From Agromyces lapidis (GTDB lineage Bacteria; Actinomycetota; Actinomycetes; Actinomycetales; Microbacteriaceae), in assembly GCF_009749405.1 (NCBI RefSeq), contig NZ_WBIQ01000001.1, forward strand, positions 62,001 to 126,000: 64,000 bases of DNA, read 5' to 3'. Each line of letters opens with the position of its first letter. The first letter of the stretch is position 1. This document shows, one piece after another, positions 26,472-34,999 of this stretch. A program made the position numbers and the translations under genes. Below the pieces are notes generated by a model. That model was not told where the DNA came from, ran no database searches, and was given only the letters and a program-made list of their open reading frames with translations.

Positions 26472-27737
26472 GTGAGCGACGCAGTGAAGCAACCGGACAC
26501 GACGGCCGGAGCACCCGCGGGCACCCCGTTGCGCGGGCAGTTGGGCCAGGTCCTGCTGGCCACGGTCGCCTCGACGGTCGGGTTCTGGGCGTGGATGCTC
26601 ATCGCCCCCCTGCAGAAGACGTACGCCACCGAGATGGGGCTCGACGAGGGGCAGATCTCGCTCATGCTCGCGACGCCCGTGCTCGTCGGCGCACTCGGTC
26701 GCATCCTCACCGGCGCGCTCACCGACCGGTTCGGCGGGCGCAGGATGTTCGCCGCGGTACTCCTGCTCTCGGTGCCGGCCGTACTGCTCGTCGCGCTCGC
26801 CGGTGAGCTCAAGAGCTTCCCGCTGCTGATCGGCGCGGGCTTCTACCTCGGCGTCGCCGGCACGATCTTCGCCGTCGGCGTGCCGTTCTCGAGCGCCTGG
26901 TACGAACCGTCGCGCCGCGGCTTCGCGACCGGCGTGTTCGGCATGGGCATGATCGGCACCGCCGTCTCGGCGTTCCTCACCCCGCGTCTCGCCGAGTCGA
27001 TCGGCTACCTGCCGACGCACCTGCTCGTCGCCGGCGTCATGGTCGTCATGGCCCTGCTCGTCTGGTTCTTCCTCCGCGACTCGCCCGTGTGGGAGCCCAG
27101 CAGGCAGGCGCTCGTGCCGAAGGTCGTCGGGGCGCTGAAGCTCCGCATCACGTGGGAGATGGCGTTCCTCTACGGCATCGTCTTCGGCGGCTTCGTCGCG
27201 TTCTCGACGTTCCTGCCGAAGTACCTCACGACGATTTACCCCGACGACGTCGATCCCGTCGGCGCCGGCACTCGCACGGCGCTCTTCGCGGCGGCGGCCG
27301 TCGTCGCGCGTCCGATCGGCGGCGCGCTCTCCGACCGGGTGGGGCCGAAGATCATCTCGCTCATCTCGCTCGCGGGCATCGTCTCGCTCGCCTACGTCGT
27401 CGGGCAGCAGCCGCCCGAGGGCATCCTCACCGGCATCACGTTCATCGCGATGGCGGCGGCGATGGGCCTCGGCATGGGTGCGGTCTTCGCGTGGGTGGGG
27501 CCGTCGACGCCGAAGGACAAGGTCGGCGCGGTCACCGGCGTCGTGGCCGCCGCGGGCGGTCTCGGCGGCTACTTCCCGCCGCTCGTGATGGGGGCCACCT
27601 ACAACGCCGAGACGAACTCGTACGCACTCGGGCTGTGGCTGCTCGTCATCGTCGGCGCATTCGCGCTCGTCGTCGCGGGTATGCTGCGCGACGCCCGGCC
27701 GGCGGGGTCGGCGAAGGCGGCCCCCGACTCGGCGTGA
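26472..27737 (+). CDS. narK: Nitrate/nitrite transporter NarK
   Basis: 421 residues with 12 hydrophobic segments, nitrate/nitrite porter branch of the MFS. GALTDRFGGRRMF (motif A) near residue 77 and the glycine-rich blocks GFATGVFGMGMIGTAVSAF and GVVAAAGGLGGYFPPLV fit the NNP signature. It brings nitrate in and/or nitrite out for NarG. The GTG at 26472 (VSDAVKQPD) is chosen because it leaves a normal short cytoplasmic N-terminus; the frame stays open upstream through the control region. It converges with the regulator gene, 6 bp apart. Confidence 0.92.
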   Translation: MSDAVKQPDTTAGAPAGTPLRGQLGQVLLATVASTVGFWAWMLIAPLQKTYATEMGLDEGQISLMLATPVLVGALGRILTGALTDRFGGRRMFAAVLLLSVPAVLLVALAGELKSFPLLIGAGFYLGVAGTIFAVGVPFSSAWYEPSRRGFATGVFGMGMIGTAVSAFLTPRLAESIGYLPTHLLVAGVMVVMALLVWFFLRDSPVWEPSRQALVPKVVGALKLRITWEMAFLYGIVFGGFVAFSTFLPKYLTTIYPDDVDPVGAGTRTALFAAAAVVARPIGGALSDRVGPKIISLISLAGIVSLAYVVGQQPPEGILTGITFIAMAAAMGLGMGAVFAWVGPSTPKDKVGAVTGVVAAAGGLGGYFPPLVMGATYNAETNSYALGLWLLVIVGAFALVVAGMLRDARPAGSAKAAPDSA

Positions 27738-27743
27738 GCGGCG

Positions 27744-28379
27744 TCAGCCCTCGTCGACGGCGAGCTGCAGCGTGCAGCACCCAGGGGCCGAGAACGGCAG
27801 CAGCTCGCGGGCCTCGATGGGCCCGCCCGCGTGCGCGAGCACGGTGCGGATGACGCCGAAGTGCACCGAGCACACGACGTCGCGGTGCTCGTCGACCATC
27901 GACTGGAACGGGCATCCGGCGAGCTGCACCCTGAGCTGCTCGGTGTCGATCTCGGGTTCGAACCCGGTTCGATCGAGGTGGTCGTCGAGCGCGTCGATCT
28001 GGCGCCGAGCGTCTCGGTCGAAGCCCGCGTCGGCTCGGTCCGCCGTGTTCGGCACAGCTCGGCGCAGCAGGTCCCCGCGCTCCACGGCGTGGCGAAGGCG
28101 CTCCTGGGCGGGCGGGTTGCGCTCCTCGACGCTGCCGGTGGCGGCGCTGTAGCGCAGCCGCGGGCGCCCGCGGCTCGGGCGGTGCTCGGGGGTCGCCGTG
28201 ACGAAGCCGTCGTCGACGAGGCGCTGCAGGTGCTCACGGGTCGTGTTGTGGTGCAGCCCGACGGCGGCGGCGAGCTCGACCACCGTCTGGGCAGGCTGCT
28301 GCTGCAGCAGGTGCAGCAGGGCGACGCGGCTGTAGGACGACAGGGTGCGGTACGGATCCGGTTCGGTCGTGCCCGCCAC
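27744..28379 (-). CDS. SufR-like helix-turn-helix regulator with four C-terminal cysteines
   Basis: 211 residues. An N-terminal winged helix (SRVALLHLLQQQPAQTVVEL; GLHHNTTREHLQRLVDDGFV) is followed by a domain with Cys156, Cys170, Cys201 and Cys202 (AGCPF; VVCSVHFG; GCCTLQL). The spacing resembles the Fe-S ligand pattern of SufR-type repressors. It lies between narK and moaE, so it may sense oxygen, NO or Fe-S status and control nitrate respiration or Moco genes (inference). GTG start behind GGAGG. It could instead bind another metal. Confidence 0.78.
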   Translation of the reverse strand: MAGTTEPDPYRTLSSYSRVALLHLLQQQPAQTVVELAAAVGLHHNTTREHLQRLVDDGFVTATPEHRPSRGRPRLRYSAATGSVEERNPPAQERLRHAVERGDLLRRAVPNTADRADAGFDRDARRQIDALDDHLDRTGFEPEIDTEQLRVQLAGCPFQSMVDEHRDVVCSVHFGVIRTVLAHAGGPIEARELLPFSAPGCCTLQLAVDEG

Positions 28380-28497
28380 TCGCCACCTCCGTCGCCATGC
28401 ACCCCCGTGCGATGTGTCGCGTTGCGAGCCAGTCTCGCGCTGCGAGGGTCGAGAAGCAAACCGGCGCTCGGCGCGGCACCGCAACGGGCGTCGAACA

Positions 28498-28526
28498 TAG
28501 GATTGCAGCACGAGCGAGAGGCGCGC
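28498..28526 (+). promoter_or_regulatory. moaE promoter and leader
   Basis: TAGGAT (28498-28503) followed by a short leader of about 17 bases with the ribosome site GCGAGAGG before the ATG at 28527. Unlike the moaD and moeZ promoters this one is not leaderless. Confidence 0.5.
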
Positions 28527-28952
28527 ATGAGTCAGAACCCCGCCGGCGTCACGGCCGACGTGACCGACGAGCCCATCGACGAGGCCGCCGTGCGCGTCGC
28601 CGTCGAGTCCGAGACGAGCGGCGCGGTCGTGACGTTCCTCGGGGTCGTGCGCAACCACGACGGCGGGCGCGAGGTGCTCGGGCTCGACTACCAAGGACAC
28701 CCCGACGCCCGACGCTTCCTCGCCGACTGCGTGCGTCGCATCGCCGACGAGACGGGGCTCGCCGTCGCGGCCGTGCACCGCGTCGGCGAGCTGCGCATCG
28801 GCGACGTCGCGCTCGTGGCCGCGGCATCCGCGGCGCATCGGGCCGAGGCCTTCGACGCGTGCGAGCGCCTCGTCGAGCTGATCAAGCGCGAGGTGCCCAT
28901 CTGGAAGCGCCAGCACTTCAGCGACGGCGTCTCGGAGTGGGTCGGGCTCTGA
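28527..28952 (+). CDS. moaE: Molybdopterin synthase catalytic subunit MoaE
   Basis: 141 residues. SGAVVTFLGVVRNHDGGREVLGL (about residues 31-53), AVHRVGELRIGD and the C-terminal IKREVPIWKRQHFSDG, which carries the catalytic lysines, are typical. With thiocarboxylated MoaD it converts cPMP to molybdopterin. It is transcribed alone and converges with moaA; GCCGC-CGGCA-GCGGC (28966-28980) between them may terminate both. Confidence 0.93.
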   Translation: MSQNPAGVTADVTDEPIDEAAVRVAVESETSGAVVTFLGVVRNHDGGREVLGLDYQGHPDARRFLADCVRRIADETGLAVAAVHRVGELRIGDVALVAAASAAHRAEAFDACERLVELIKREVPIWKRQHFSDGVSEWVGL

Positions 28953-28989
28953 GCGCGCGGAGCGGGCCGCCGGCAGCGGCATCGCGGCG

Positions 28990-30060
28990 TCACCCGCCGA
29001 GGTAGCTCATCTCGGCCTTCGGGCGCGCGGCCCGCAGCTCGGGCGTGAGGCTCGACCGCACCTCGGAGTAGCGGTCGTCGCGCGCGCCCCAGATCGACGC
29101 CATCGCGACGGCGAGGCCCTCGTCGTCGACGCCGCCGCGCAGCAGCGCCCGCAGGTCGTGGCCCTCGCTCGCGAACAGGCACGTGAACAGCTTTCCCTCG
29201 GTCGAGATGCGCGCCCGGTTGCAGCTGCCGCAGAAGGTGTTGGTGACGCTCGAGATGAGCCCGATCTCGCCGCCGCCGTCGCGGTAGCGCCAGCGCGTCG
29301 CCGTCTCGCCCGGCGCGGTCGCCCCGAGCGGTTGGAGGGGCAATTCGGCGCCGATGAGGTCGACGATCTCGGCCGAGGGCACGACCTCGTCGAGCTGCCA
29401 GCCGTTCGAATTGCCGACGTCCATGTACTCGATGAAGCGGAGCGTGAACGGCGAGCCGTGGAAGCGCCTCGCCATCGGCAGGACCTCGTGCTCGTTGAGC
29501 CCGCGTTTGACGACCATGTTGATCTTGACCGGGCCGAGGCCGGCCGCCTGCGCCGCCTCGATGCCGTCGAGCACCCGGGCGACGGGGAAGCGCACGTCGT
29601 TCATCGCCTGGAACAGCTCGTCGTCGAGCGAGTCGAGCGACACCGTGACCCGGGTGAGGCCCGCGGCCTTCAGGGCCGCGGCCTTCATCGCGAGCGCCGA
29701 GCCGTTGGTCGTGAGCGCGATCTCGAGTGGGCGGCCGTCGGGGGTGCGCAGCTCGGCGAGCTGCGCGACGAGCTCTTCGAGTCCGCGTCGCAGCAGCGGC
29801 TCACCGCCGGTGAGGCGCAGCTTCTCGACCCCGTGAGCTGCAGCCACACGCGCGATCCGGGTGATCTCCTCGAAGCTCAGCAGCTCGTCGCGGTCGAGGA
29901 ACGCGTAGTCGCGGCCGAACACCGTCTTCGGCATGCAGTACACGCAGCGGAAGTTGCAGCGATCGGTGATCGAGATGCGGAGGTCGCGCATCGGCCGGTC
30001 GCGGCGGTCGAGGAGCGAGGCGTCGGCGCTCTCGAGGCCCGTCGAGGGCAGCCGGCGCAC
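28990..30060 (-). CDS. moaA: GTP 3',8-cyclase MoaA (radical SAM)
   Basis: 356 residues. CNFRCVYC near residue 35 binds the radical-SAM cluster; the second cluster is held by [18 protein letters not shown] near the C-terminus; the chain ends in Gly-Gly as required. With MoaC it turns GTP into cPMP. The start is GTG at 30060. The 101-bp gap to modC contains TTACGGT on the coding strand shortly after the modC stop, a possible own promoter. Same strand as modABC. Confidence 0.95.
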   Translation of the reverse strand: MRRLPSTGLESADASLLDRRDRPMRDLRISITDRCNFRCVYCMPKTVFGRDYAFLDRDELLSFEEITRIARVAAAHGVEKLRLTGGEPLLRRGLEELVAQLAELRTPDGRPLEIALTTNGSALAMKAAALKAAGLTRVTVSLDSLDDELFQAMNDVRFPVARVLDGIEAAQAAGLGPVKINMVVKRGLNEHEVLPMARRFHGSPFTLRFIEYMDVGNSNGWQLDEVVPSAEIVDLIGAELPLQPLGATAPGETATRWRYRDGGGEIGLISSVTNTFCGSCNRARISTEGKLFTCLFASEGHDLRALLRGGVDDEGLAVAMASIWGARDDRYSEVRSSLTPELRAARPKAEMSYLGG

Positions 30061-30161
30061 CCCGAGCGCCGCTCCCGCCGAATCGGGGCGGGGCGCTCTG
30101 ATCGGAATCGCCGTGTCGCTCGTCGGTCACCCCCTGCTCGTGGTGCCACCGTAACACCGGC

Positions 30162-31310
30162 TCAGTCACGCACCCGCACCGTGACCTCCTCGGCAGCGAT
30201 CGAGAAGGCGAACCGCGCCCCCGGCTGAAGATCGAGCGCGACGGCCGCGGCGCCCGGCAGGTCGATCGCGAGTTCGGGATGCTCGACCGTCGTGAGCCGC
30301 ACCCCGCCGGGTGCGGGCTGCAGGAGAGAGACGGTGCCGAACCACCGGTTCGCGACGGGCGCGGCGGATGCCTCCTGGGTGCCCTCGTGCACCGGCGCGA
30401 CGTGCACCGCACCGGGGCTGAAGACCGCGGAGGCGGCACGCCCGACGGCCGGGCGCGCTGCGGCATCGGCCGCAGTCGAGCCCGACGACAGCACGAGCCG
30501 CGCTCCGTCGGTGCCCTCGAGCTGCACCTCGCCGCGCGCGGTCGCGACGCCGAGCGCGAGGTTCACGCCGGCGAGGGCCGCGACGAACGGAGTGGCGGGG
30601 TGTCCGAGCACCTCGGCGACCGTGCCGATCTGCGCGATGCGCCCGTCGTGCAGCACGGCCGCGCGCCGAGCCAGGACGATGGCGTCGAGCGGGTCGTGGG
30701 TGACGAGCACCGTCGGCGTCGCGGTCTCGGCGCAGAGCTCGCCGAGGAGTCGTCGCATCGCCGCCGCGGTGGGCACGTCGAGCGCCGCGAACGGCTCGTC
30801 GAGCAGCAGCAGCTCGGGCCGGGCGGCGAGGGTGCGAGCGATGGCCACCCGCTGCTGCTGGCCGCCCGAGAGCTCGGCCGGCCGGCGGGCGGCGAACTCC
30901 GCGGCGCCGACGCGTTCGAGCCAGTGCCGCGCCTCGGTGCGCGCAGGGCCGGCGCGCAGGCCCTGCGACCGCGGCCCGAAGGCGACGTTCTCGAGCACGC
31001 TGAGATGGCGGAAGAGCAACGACTCCTGCCCGAGCAACCCGATGCGGCGCCGGTCCACCGCCGTGGCGACGGTGCGCCGCCCGTCGGACCCGCTGCGGGC
31101 GAGCTCGCGCTCGCCGAGTCGGACCTCGCCGCGGCTCGGGGCGATGAGGCCCGCGATGGTCGCGAGCAGCGTCGACTTGCCCGAGCCGTTCGGGCCGAGC
31201 ACCGCGAGCACCTCGCCGCGGTCGACGCGGACCGCCGCCTCGAGGCGGAACGCGCCGCGCTCGCTCACGACCTCGGCCACGAGCGCGCCGGATGTCTCGC
31301 CGCCGGTCAT
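30162..31310 (-). CDS. modC: Molybdate ABC transporter ATP-binding protein ModC
   Basis: 382 residues. Walker A GPNGSGKST (about residues 39-47), Q-loop LLGQESLLF, signature LSGGQQQR and Walker B LLLLDEP are present; the C-terminal 130 residues include a Mop/TOBE molybdate-sensing domain (RWFGTVSLLQPAPGG). It powers uptake through ModB. The ATG overlaps the modB stop (ATGA). Confidence 0.94.
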   Translation of the reverse strand: MTGGETSGALVAEVVSERGAFRLEAAVRVDRGEVLAVLGPNGSGKSTLLATIAGLIAPSRGEVRLGERELARSGSDGRRTVATAVDRRRIGLLGQESLLFRHLSVLENVAFGPRSQGLRAGPARTEARHWLERVGAAEFAARRPAELSGGQQQRVAIARTLAARPELLLLDEPFAALDVPTAAAMRRLLGELCAETATPTVLVTHDPLDAIVLARRAAVLHDGRIAQIGTVAEVLGHPATPFVAALAGVNLALGVATARGEVQLEGTDGARLVLSSGSTAADAAARPAVGRAASAVFSPGAVHVAPVHEGTQEASAAPVANRWFGTVSLLQPAPGGVRLTTVEHPELAIDLPGAAAVALDLQPGARFAFSIAAEEVTVRVRD

Positions 31311-32188
31311 CGCGGAGCATCCTCTCGCCAGCCGCGCATGACGAGGAGCACGGCGATCGCGACCCCGATGAGCATGAGCGAGAGCGCGATGGCCGTGTCC
31401 TCGCTGACACCCGCCCCGTTGAAGGCGGTGTAGATCGCGAGCGGCATGGTGCGAGTGACCCCGGCGGTGTTGCCGGCGAAGAGTGCGGTGGCGCCGAACT
31501 CGCCGAGCGCCCGCGCGAAGCAGAGCACCGTGCCGGCGAGCACACCCGGGAGGACGAGCGGCAGCGTCACCCGGCGGAACACGGTGAAGGGCCGGGCTCC
31601 GAGGCTGGCGGCGACCGCCTCGAACCGGGTGCCGACCGCCCGGAGCGATCCCTCGACCGAGATCACGAGGAACGGGAGCGCAACGAACACCTGGGCGATC
31701 ACGACGGCGGTCGTCGTGAAGGGGATGCGGACGCCGAGGAGGGCGAGGCTCTCGCCGAAGAGCCCCGTGCGGCCGAGCAGCGCGAGCAGGGCGATGCCGC
31801 CGACGAGCGGCGGCAGCACGAGCGGCAGCGTGACGAGGGTGCGCAGCACCGCCGCCGTGCGGCGAGAGGCGCGCGCCATGACGAGTGCGAGCGGCACCCC
31901 GAGCACGATGCAGCAGCCGGTGGCGATCGCCGCCGTGACGAGCGAGAGCGTGAGCGCCTCGACCGCGGCCGGCGACGTCACGGCGGCCGGCACCGCGCTC
32001 CAGTCGAGGCGCAGCAGCAGCGCGGCGAGCGGCAGCGCGAGCACCGCCACGCCGATCGCCGCGGGCGCGAGGAGGGCGCCCGGCACCCCGATCGCCCGGT
32101 GGGCGCCGATGCGCTCCCGCGAGGGCGAGGGCGAGCGCGATGACGGGGGTGAGGGCGCAGGGCCCGGGGCGAACGGGGTCTCGGTCAT
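31307..32188 (-). CDS. modB: Molybdate ABC transporter permease ModB
   Basis: 293 residues, about six membrane segments after a Ser/Pro-rich N-terminal tail. The EAA-like ATP-binding-protein contact is EAVAASLGARPFTVFRRVTLPL (about residues 189-210). The 37-bp gap from modA is the only spacing in the mod operon. Start at 32188; a longer frame runs into modA. Confidence 0.93.
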   Translation of the reverse strand: MTETPFAPGPAPSPPSSRSPSPSRERIGAHRAIGVPGALLAPAAIGVAVLALPLAALLLRLDWSAVPAAVTSPAAVEALTLSLVTAAIATGCCIVLGVPLALVMARASRRTAAVLRTLVTLPLVLPPLVGGIALLALLGRTGLFGESLALLGVRIPFTTTAVVIAQVFVALPFLVISVEGSLRAVGTRFEAVAASLGARPFTVFRRVTLPLVLPGVLAGTVLCFARALGEFGATALFAGNTAGVTRTMPLAIYTAFNGAGVSEDTAIALSLMLIGVAIAVLLVMRGWREDAPR

Positions 32189-32225
32189 CGGGCCCCCGCG
32201 CGCTCCTCGTCGCGATGCGATGGGA

Positions 32226-33062
32226 TCACGGCGACCCGAATCCGAACTCCGCGAGCACCTCGGCACCTTCGGACGACCGCACGAACTCGACGAACGCCGC
32301 GGCGGCCGCGGGGTTCGCGGCCCCGGCGAGGGCGGCGATCGGGTAGCGGTTCGTCGCGGCATCCGCGCCGTCGATCTCGATGCCCTCGACCTCGCCGTCG
32401 GCCGCACGGACGTCGGTGACGTAGACGAGCCCGGCGTCGGCCTCGCCTGTGCGCACCTTCGTGAGCACCGCGCTCACGTTCTGCTCCTCGCTCGCGGGGG
32501 ACAGCTCGACGCCGGCGTCGTCGAGCAGGGTCGCGGCGGCCCGCCCGCACGGCACCTCGGCGGCGCAGACCACGACGACGGGTGCGGGGTCCGCGCCGAT
32601 CGAGAGAGCGTCGAGGCCGTCGATGCTGAGCGGGTTGCCCGGCTGCACGGCGATCTCGAGCACGTTCGTGGCGAAGACCTCGGGCTCGCCCGCGACGAGG
32701 CCCTCCTCGGCGACGCGGTCGAGGTTCGGCTCGTCGGCGGAGGCGAACACGTCGGCGGGCGCCCCCTCGACGAGCTGGGTCGCGAGCACCGAGGAGCCGT
32801 CGTAGGTCACGGGCAGCACGTCGAGCGAGGGGTTGCGCGCCTCGAACCGGGTCGCGAGTTCGTCGAAGGGCCCGCCGAGCGAGGCGGCGGCGAAGATCGT
32901 GAGCTCGCCCGAGAGTTCGGGACCCGTGGTGGTGGCGGGGGCGTCGGTGCCCGAGGCGGCGCCCGAGGAGGCATCCGTCTCGGCCGACGGGGCGCACGCG
33001 GCGAGCAGCGCGAGCGCGACCGAAGCGACCGCGAACGCCGTGAGCGCGCGACGGGCGTTCAC
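32226..33062 (-). CDS. modA: Molybdate-binding lipoprotein ModA
   Basis: 278 residues. A lipoprotein signal (ARRALTAFAVASVALALLAAC, lipobox LAAC) is followed by a Ser/Thr/Ala linker and the ModA domain (LTIFAAASLGGPFDELA; DGSSVLATQLVEGAPADVFASA). It captures molybdate or tungstate outside the membrane for ModBC. GTG start overlapping the regulator stop as GTGA (33059-33062). Confidence 0.93.
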   Translation of the reverse strand: MNARRALTAFAVASVALALLAACAPSAETDASSGAASGTDAPATTTGPELSGELTIFAAASLGGPFDELATRFEARNPSLDVLPVTYDGSSVLATQLVEGAPADVFASADEPNLDRVAEEGLVAGEPEVFATNVLEIAVQPGNPLSIDGLDALSIGADPAPVVVVCAAEVPCGRAAATLLDDAGVELSPASEEQNVSAVLTKVRTGEADAGLVYVTDVRAADGEVEGIEIDGADAATNRYPIAALAGAANPAAAAAFVEFVRSSEGAEVLAEFGFGSP

Positions 33063-33463
33063 GCGTCGTCCTGCTCGGTCTCGACGACGACCATCGTCGC
33101 CTTCACGACGGCGACGCCGCGGGAGCCCACCTCGAGCCGCAGCTCGCGCGCCGCCTCGGAGGACATGAGCGAGACGACGCGGTGCGGGCCGCACTGCAGC
33201 TCGACCTGGGCCATCAGGCCCTCGATCTCGACGCGGGTGACCAGCCCCACGAAGCGGTTGCGCGCACTGCGGCGGACGCCCGTGCGATCGTCGGCGGCGG
33301 AGGCGATCGACTGAGCCCGGGCCGCGAGCTCGGCGCCCGGCACGACCTGGCGGCCCGAGGCGTCCTTCTCGACGGGGAGCAGCCCGTCGGCGATCCACCG
33401 CCGTACCGTGTCGTCGCTGACCCCGACGAGCTCGGCGGCCTCGCTGATCCGATAATGCGTCAT
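33059..33463 (-). CDS. HTH-Mop molybdate-responsive regulator
   Basis: 134 residues: a MerR/excisionase-type helix-turn-helix (YRISEAAELVGVSDDTVRRW) joined to one Mop/TOBE domain (RNRFVGLVTRVEIEGLMAQV; VVSLMSSEAARELRLEVG). It probably binds molybdate and DNA, a compact counterpart of ModE, and leads the modABC operon. TATTCT lies seven bases before the ATG, so it is leaderless. The palindrome CCGCA-GA-TGCGG (33480-33491), just upstream of the -10 box, is a candidate operator. Confidence 0.85.
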   Translation of the reverse strand: MTHYRISEAAELVGVSDDTVRRWIADGLLPVEKDASGRQVVPGAELAARAQSIASAADDRTGVRRSARNRFVGLVTRVEIEGLMAQVELQCGPHRVVSLMSSEAARELRLEVGSRGVAVVKATMVVVETEQDDA

Positions 33464-33578
33464 GGAATCGAGAATAGTGCCGCAGATGCGGAAACCGTAC
33501 GCGAAGCCGCACGACTGCTCCGATGGCCGCAGCGGGCGTGGCTGTTACTGTCGGGACGAAAGAGCAAGGATGCCCGCG

Positions 33579-34091
33579 ATGAACCTCGGCCCGACTCCCG
33601 ACGCCACAGGCGACGACACCGCTGCGCGCCTCGCGCAGGCCGTCGAGCTCGCGACCGAGAACGTGCGCAACGCGGGCGGGCCGTTCGGCGCGATCGTCGT
33701 CACCGCCGACGGCCGCAGCTTCGACGGGGTGAACCGGGTCACCGCGAACCTCGACCCGACCGCGCACGCCGAGATCACGGCGATCCGCGCCGCCTGCCGG
33801 GGCATCGGCGACTTCGACCTCAGCGGCGGCACGCTCTACTCGAGCTGCGAGCCCTGCCCCATGTGCCTCGCCGCAGCGCTCTGGGCGCGTCTCGACCGGG
33901 TGGTCTTCGCCGCGACCCGCGACGACGCCGCCGACGCCGGCTTCGACGACGCGCGCTTCTACCGCTACTTCGACGACGACGGCGAGGAGGCGCGGTCGAT
34001 CATGCCCGTCGCCCGGCTCGAGCTCGGCGGCGAACGCCGTCTCGCGCCCTTCGCCGAGTGGAAGCGCACCGCTGACCGCATCGAGTACTGA
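33579..34091 (+). CDS. guaD: Guanine deaminase-type nucleoside/nucleobase deaminase
   Basis: 170 residues of the cytidine/deoxycytidylate deaminase superfamily: zinc ligands in TAHAEI (about residue 65) and SSCEPCPMC (about 88-96). The C-terminal region and the neighbouring xanthine dehydrogenase and urate genes favour guanine deaminase (guanine to xanthine) over tRNA adenosine deaminase. The ATG at 33579 has AAGGA eight bases upstream; the in-frame ATG at 33570 has none. TACTGT (33546-33551) is the likely -10 box. Confidence 0.8.
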   Translation: MNLGPTPDATGDDTAARLAQAVELATENVRNAGGPFGAIVVTADGRSFDGVNRVTANLDPTAHAEITAIRAACRGIGDFDLSGGTLYSSCEPCPMCLAAALWARLDRVVFAATRDDAADAGFDDARFYRYFDDDGEEARSIMPVARLELGGERRLAPFAEWKRTADRIEY

Positions 34092-34152
34092 GGGCGCGGG
34101 CTCGCCCGCTGCGGCTCGCTCGCTGCAGCGCGCTCAGCCTTCGTCGCCCCGC

Positions 34153-34989
34153 TCAGCCCGCGTCGCCGCCGACCCGCGCCTGCTCGACGAGCTCGAGGAT
34201 GCGCGCGGCCACGCTCACCGCGATCGTCGCAGGCGCCTTGCCCGCGACCTCGGGGATGCCGATCGGCGTCGAGACCCGCGCGAGCGCCGTGTCGTCGTGC
34301 CCGAGCTCGGTGAGCTTCACCCGGAACCGCGCCCATTTCGAGTGCGAGCCGATCAGCCCGATCGAGGCGAGCCCCTCGCGCCGGAGGGCCTGGTCGACGA
34401 TCGCGAGGTCCTCGACGTGGTCGTGCGTCATGACGAGCACGTGGCCGCCCGGCGGCAGCGACTCGAGCGCCGCCTCGGGCACGGGCTCGTGATGCAGGTG
34501 CACGACGGCGACGGCATCGCCGAGCACTCCCGATTCGCCCGGCACGCCCAGCCGCTCGGGCGCGAGCATCTCGGCCCGCGAGTCGATGAGGTGAAGCTCG
34601 CACTCCTGCCTGGCGAGGATGCGGGCGAGTTCGAGCCCCACGTGTCCGAGACCGAAGACGGCGACGGCCGGCACCACCGGCACAGGTTCGAGCATGAACG
34701 TGACCTCTCCTCCGCAGCATTGCACGCCGTACTCGGTCGTCGCCTTGTCGCTCAGTTGCAGCGTGACCAGCTCGGGCTCGGCCGAGCCCGCGGCGAGCAG
34801 CGCGCGAGCGCGATCGATCGCGGTGGCCTCGAGGTTGCCGCCCCCGACCGTGCCGACGATCGCGCTCCGCGAGACCACCATCTTGGCGCCGCCGTTGCGC
34901 GGCGCGTGCCCGCGCACGATCGCGAGCGTCACGATCACCGCGGGCTCGCGCGCGTCACGCAGCCGCCGCAGCGCCTCCAGCCAGTCCAC
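34153..34989 (-). CDS. xdhC: Xanthine dehydrogenase accessory protein XdhC
   Basis: 278 residues: an N-terminal XdhC domain (ATTEYGVQCCGGEVTFMLEP) and a C-terminal Rossmann domain (AVFGLGHVGLELARIL; GLIGSHSKWARFRVKL). It receives Moco, supports its sulfuration and inserts it into XdhB. GTG start behind GAGG; a 10-bp gap follows xdhB. Third gene of xdhABC. Confidence 0.92.
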   Translation of the reverse strand: MDWLEALRRLRDAREPAVIVTLAIVRGHAPRNGGAKMVVSRSAIVGTVGGGNLEATAIDRARALLAAGSAEPELVTLQLSDKATTEYGVQCCGGEVTFMLEPVPVVPAVAVFGLGHVGLELARILARQECELHLIDSRAEMLAPERLGVPGESGVLGDAVAVVHLHHEPVPEAALESLPPGGHVLVMTHDHVEDLAIVDQALRREGLASIGLIGSHSKWARFRVKLTELGHDDTALARVSTPIGIPEVAGKAPATIAVSVAARILELVEQARVGGDAG

Positions 34990-34999
34990 CGGCGCCTCG

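Noticed and set aside
30061..30161. Moco riboswitch upstream of moaA
   Set aside because: The gap is about 100 bases and I could not identify the conserved helices of the known Moco RNA motif.
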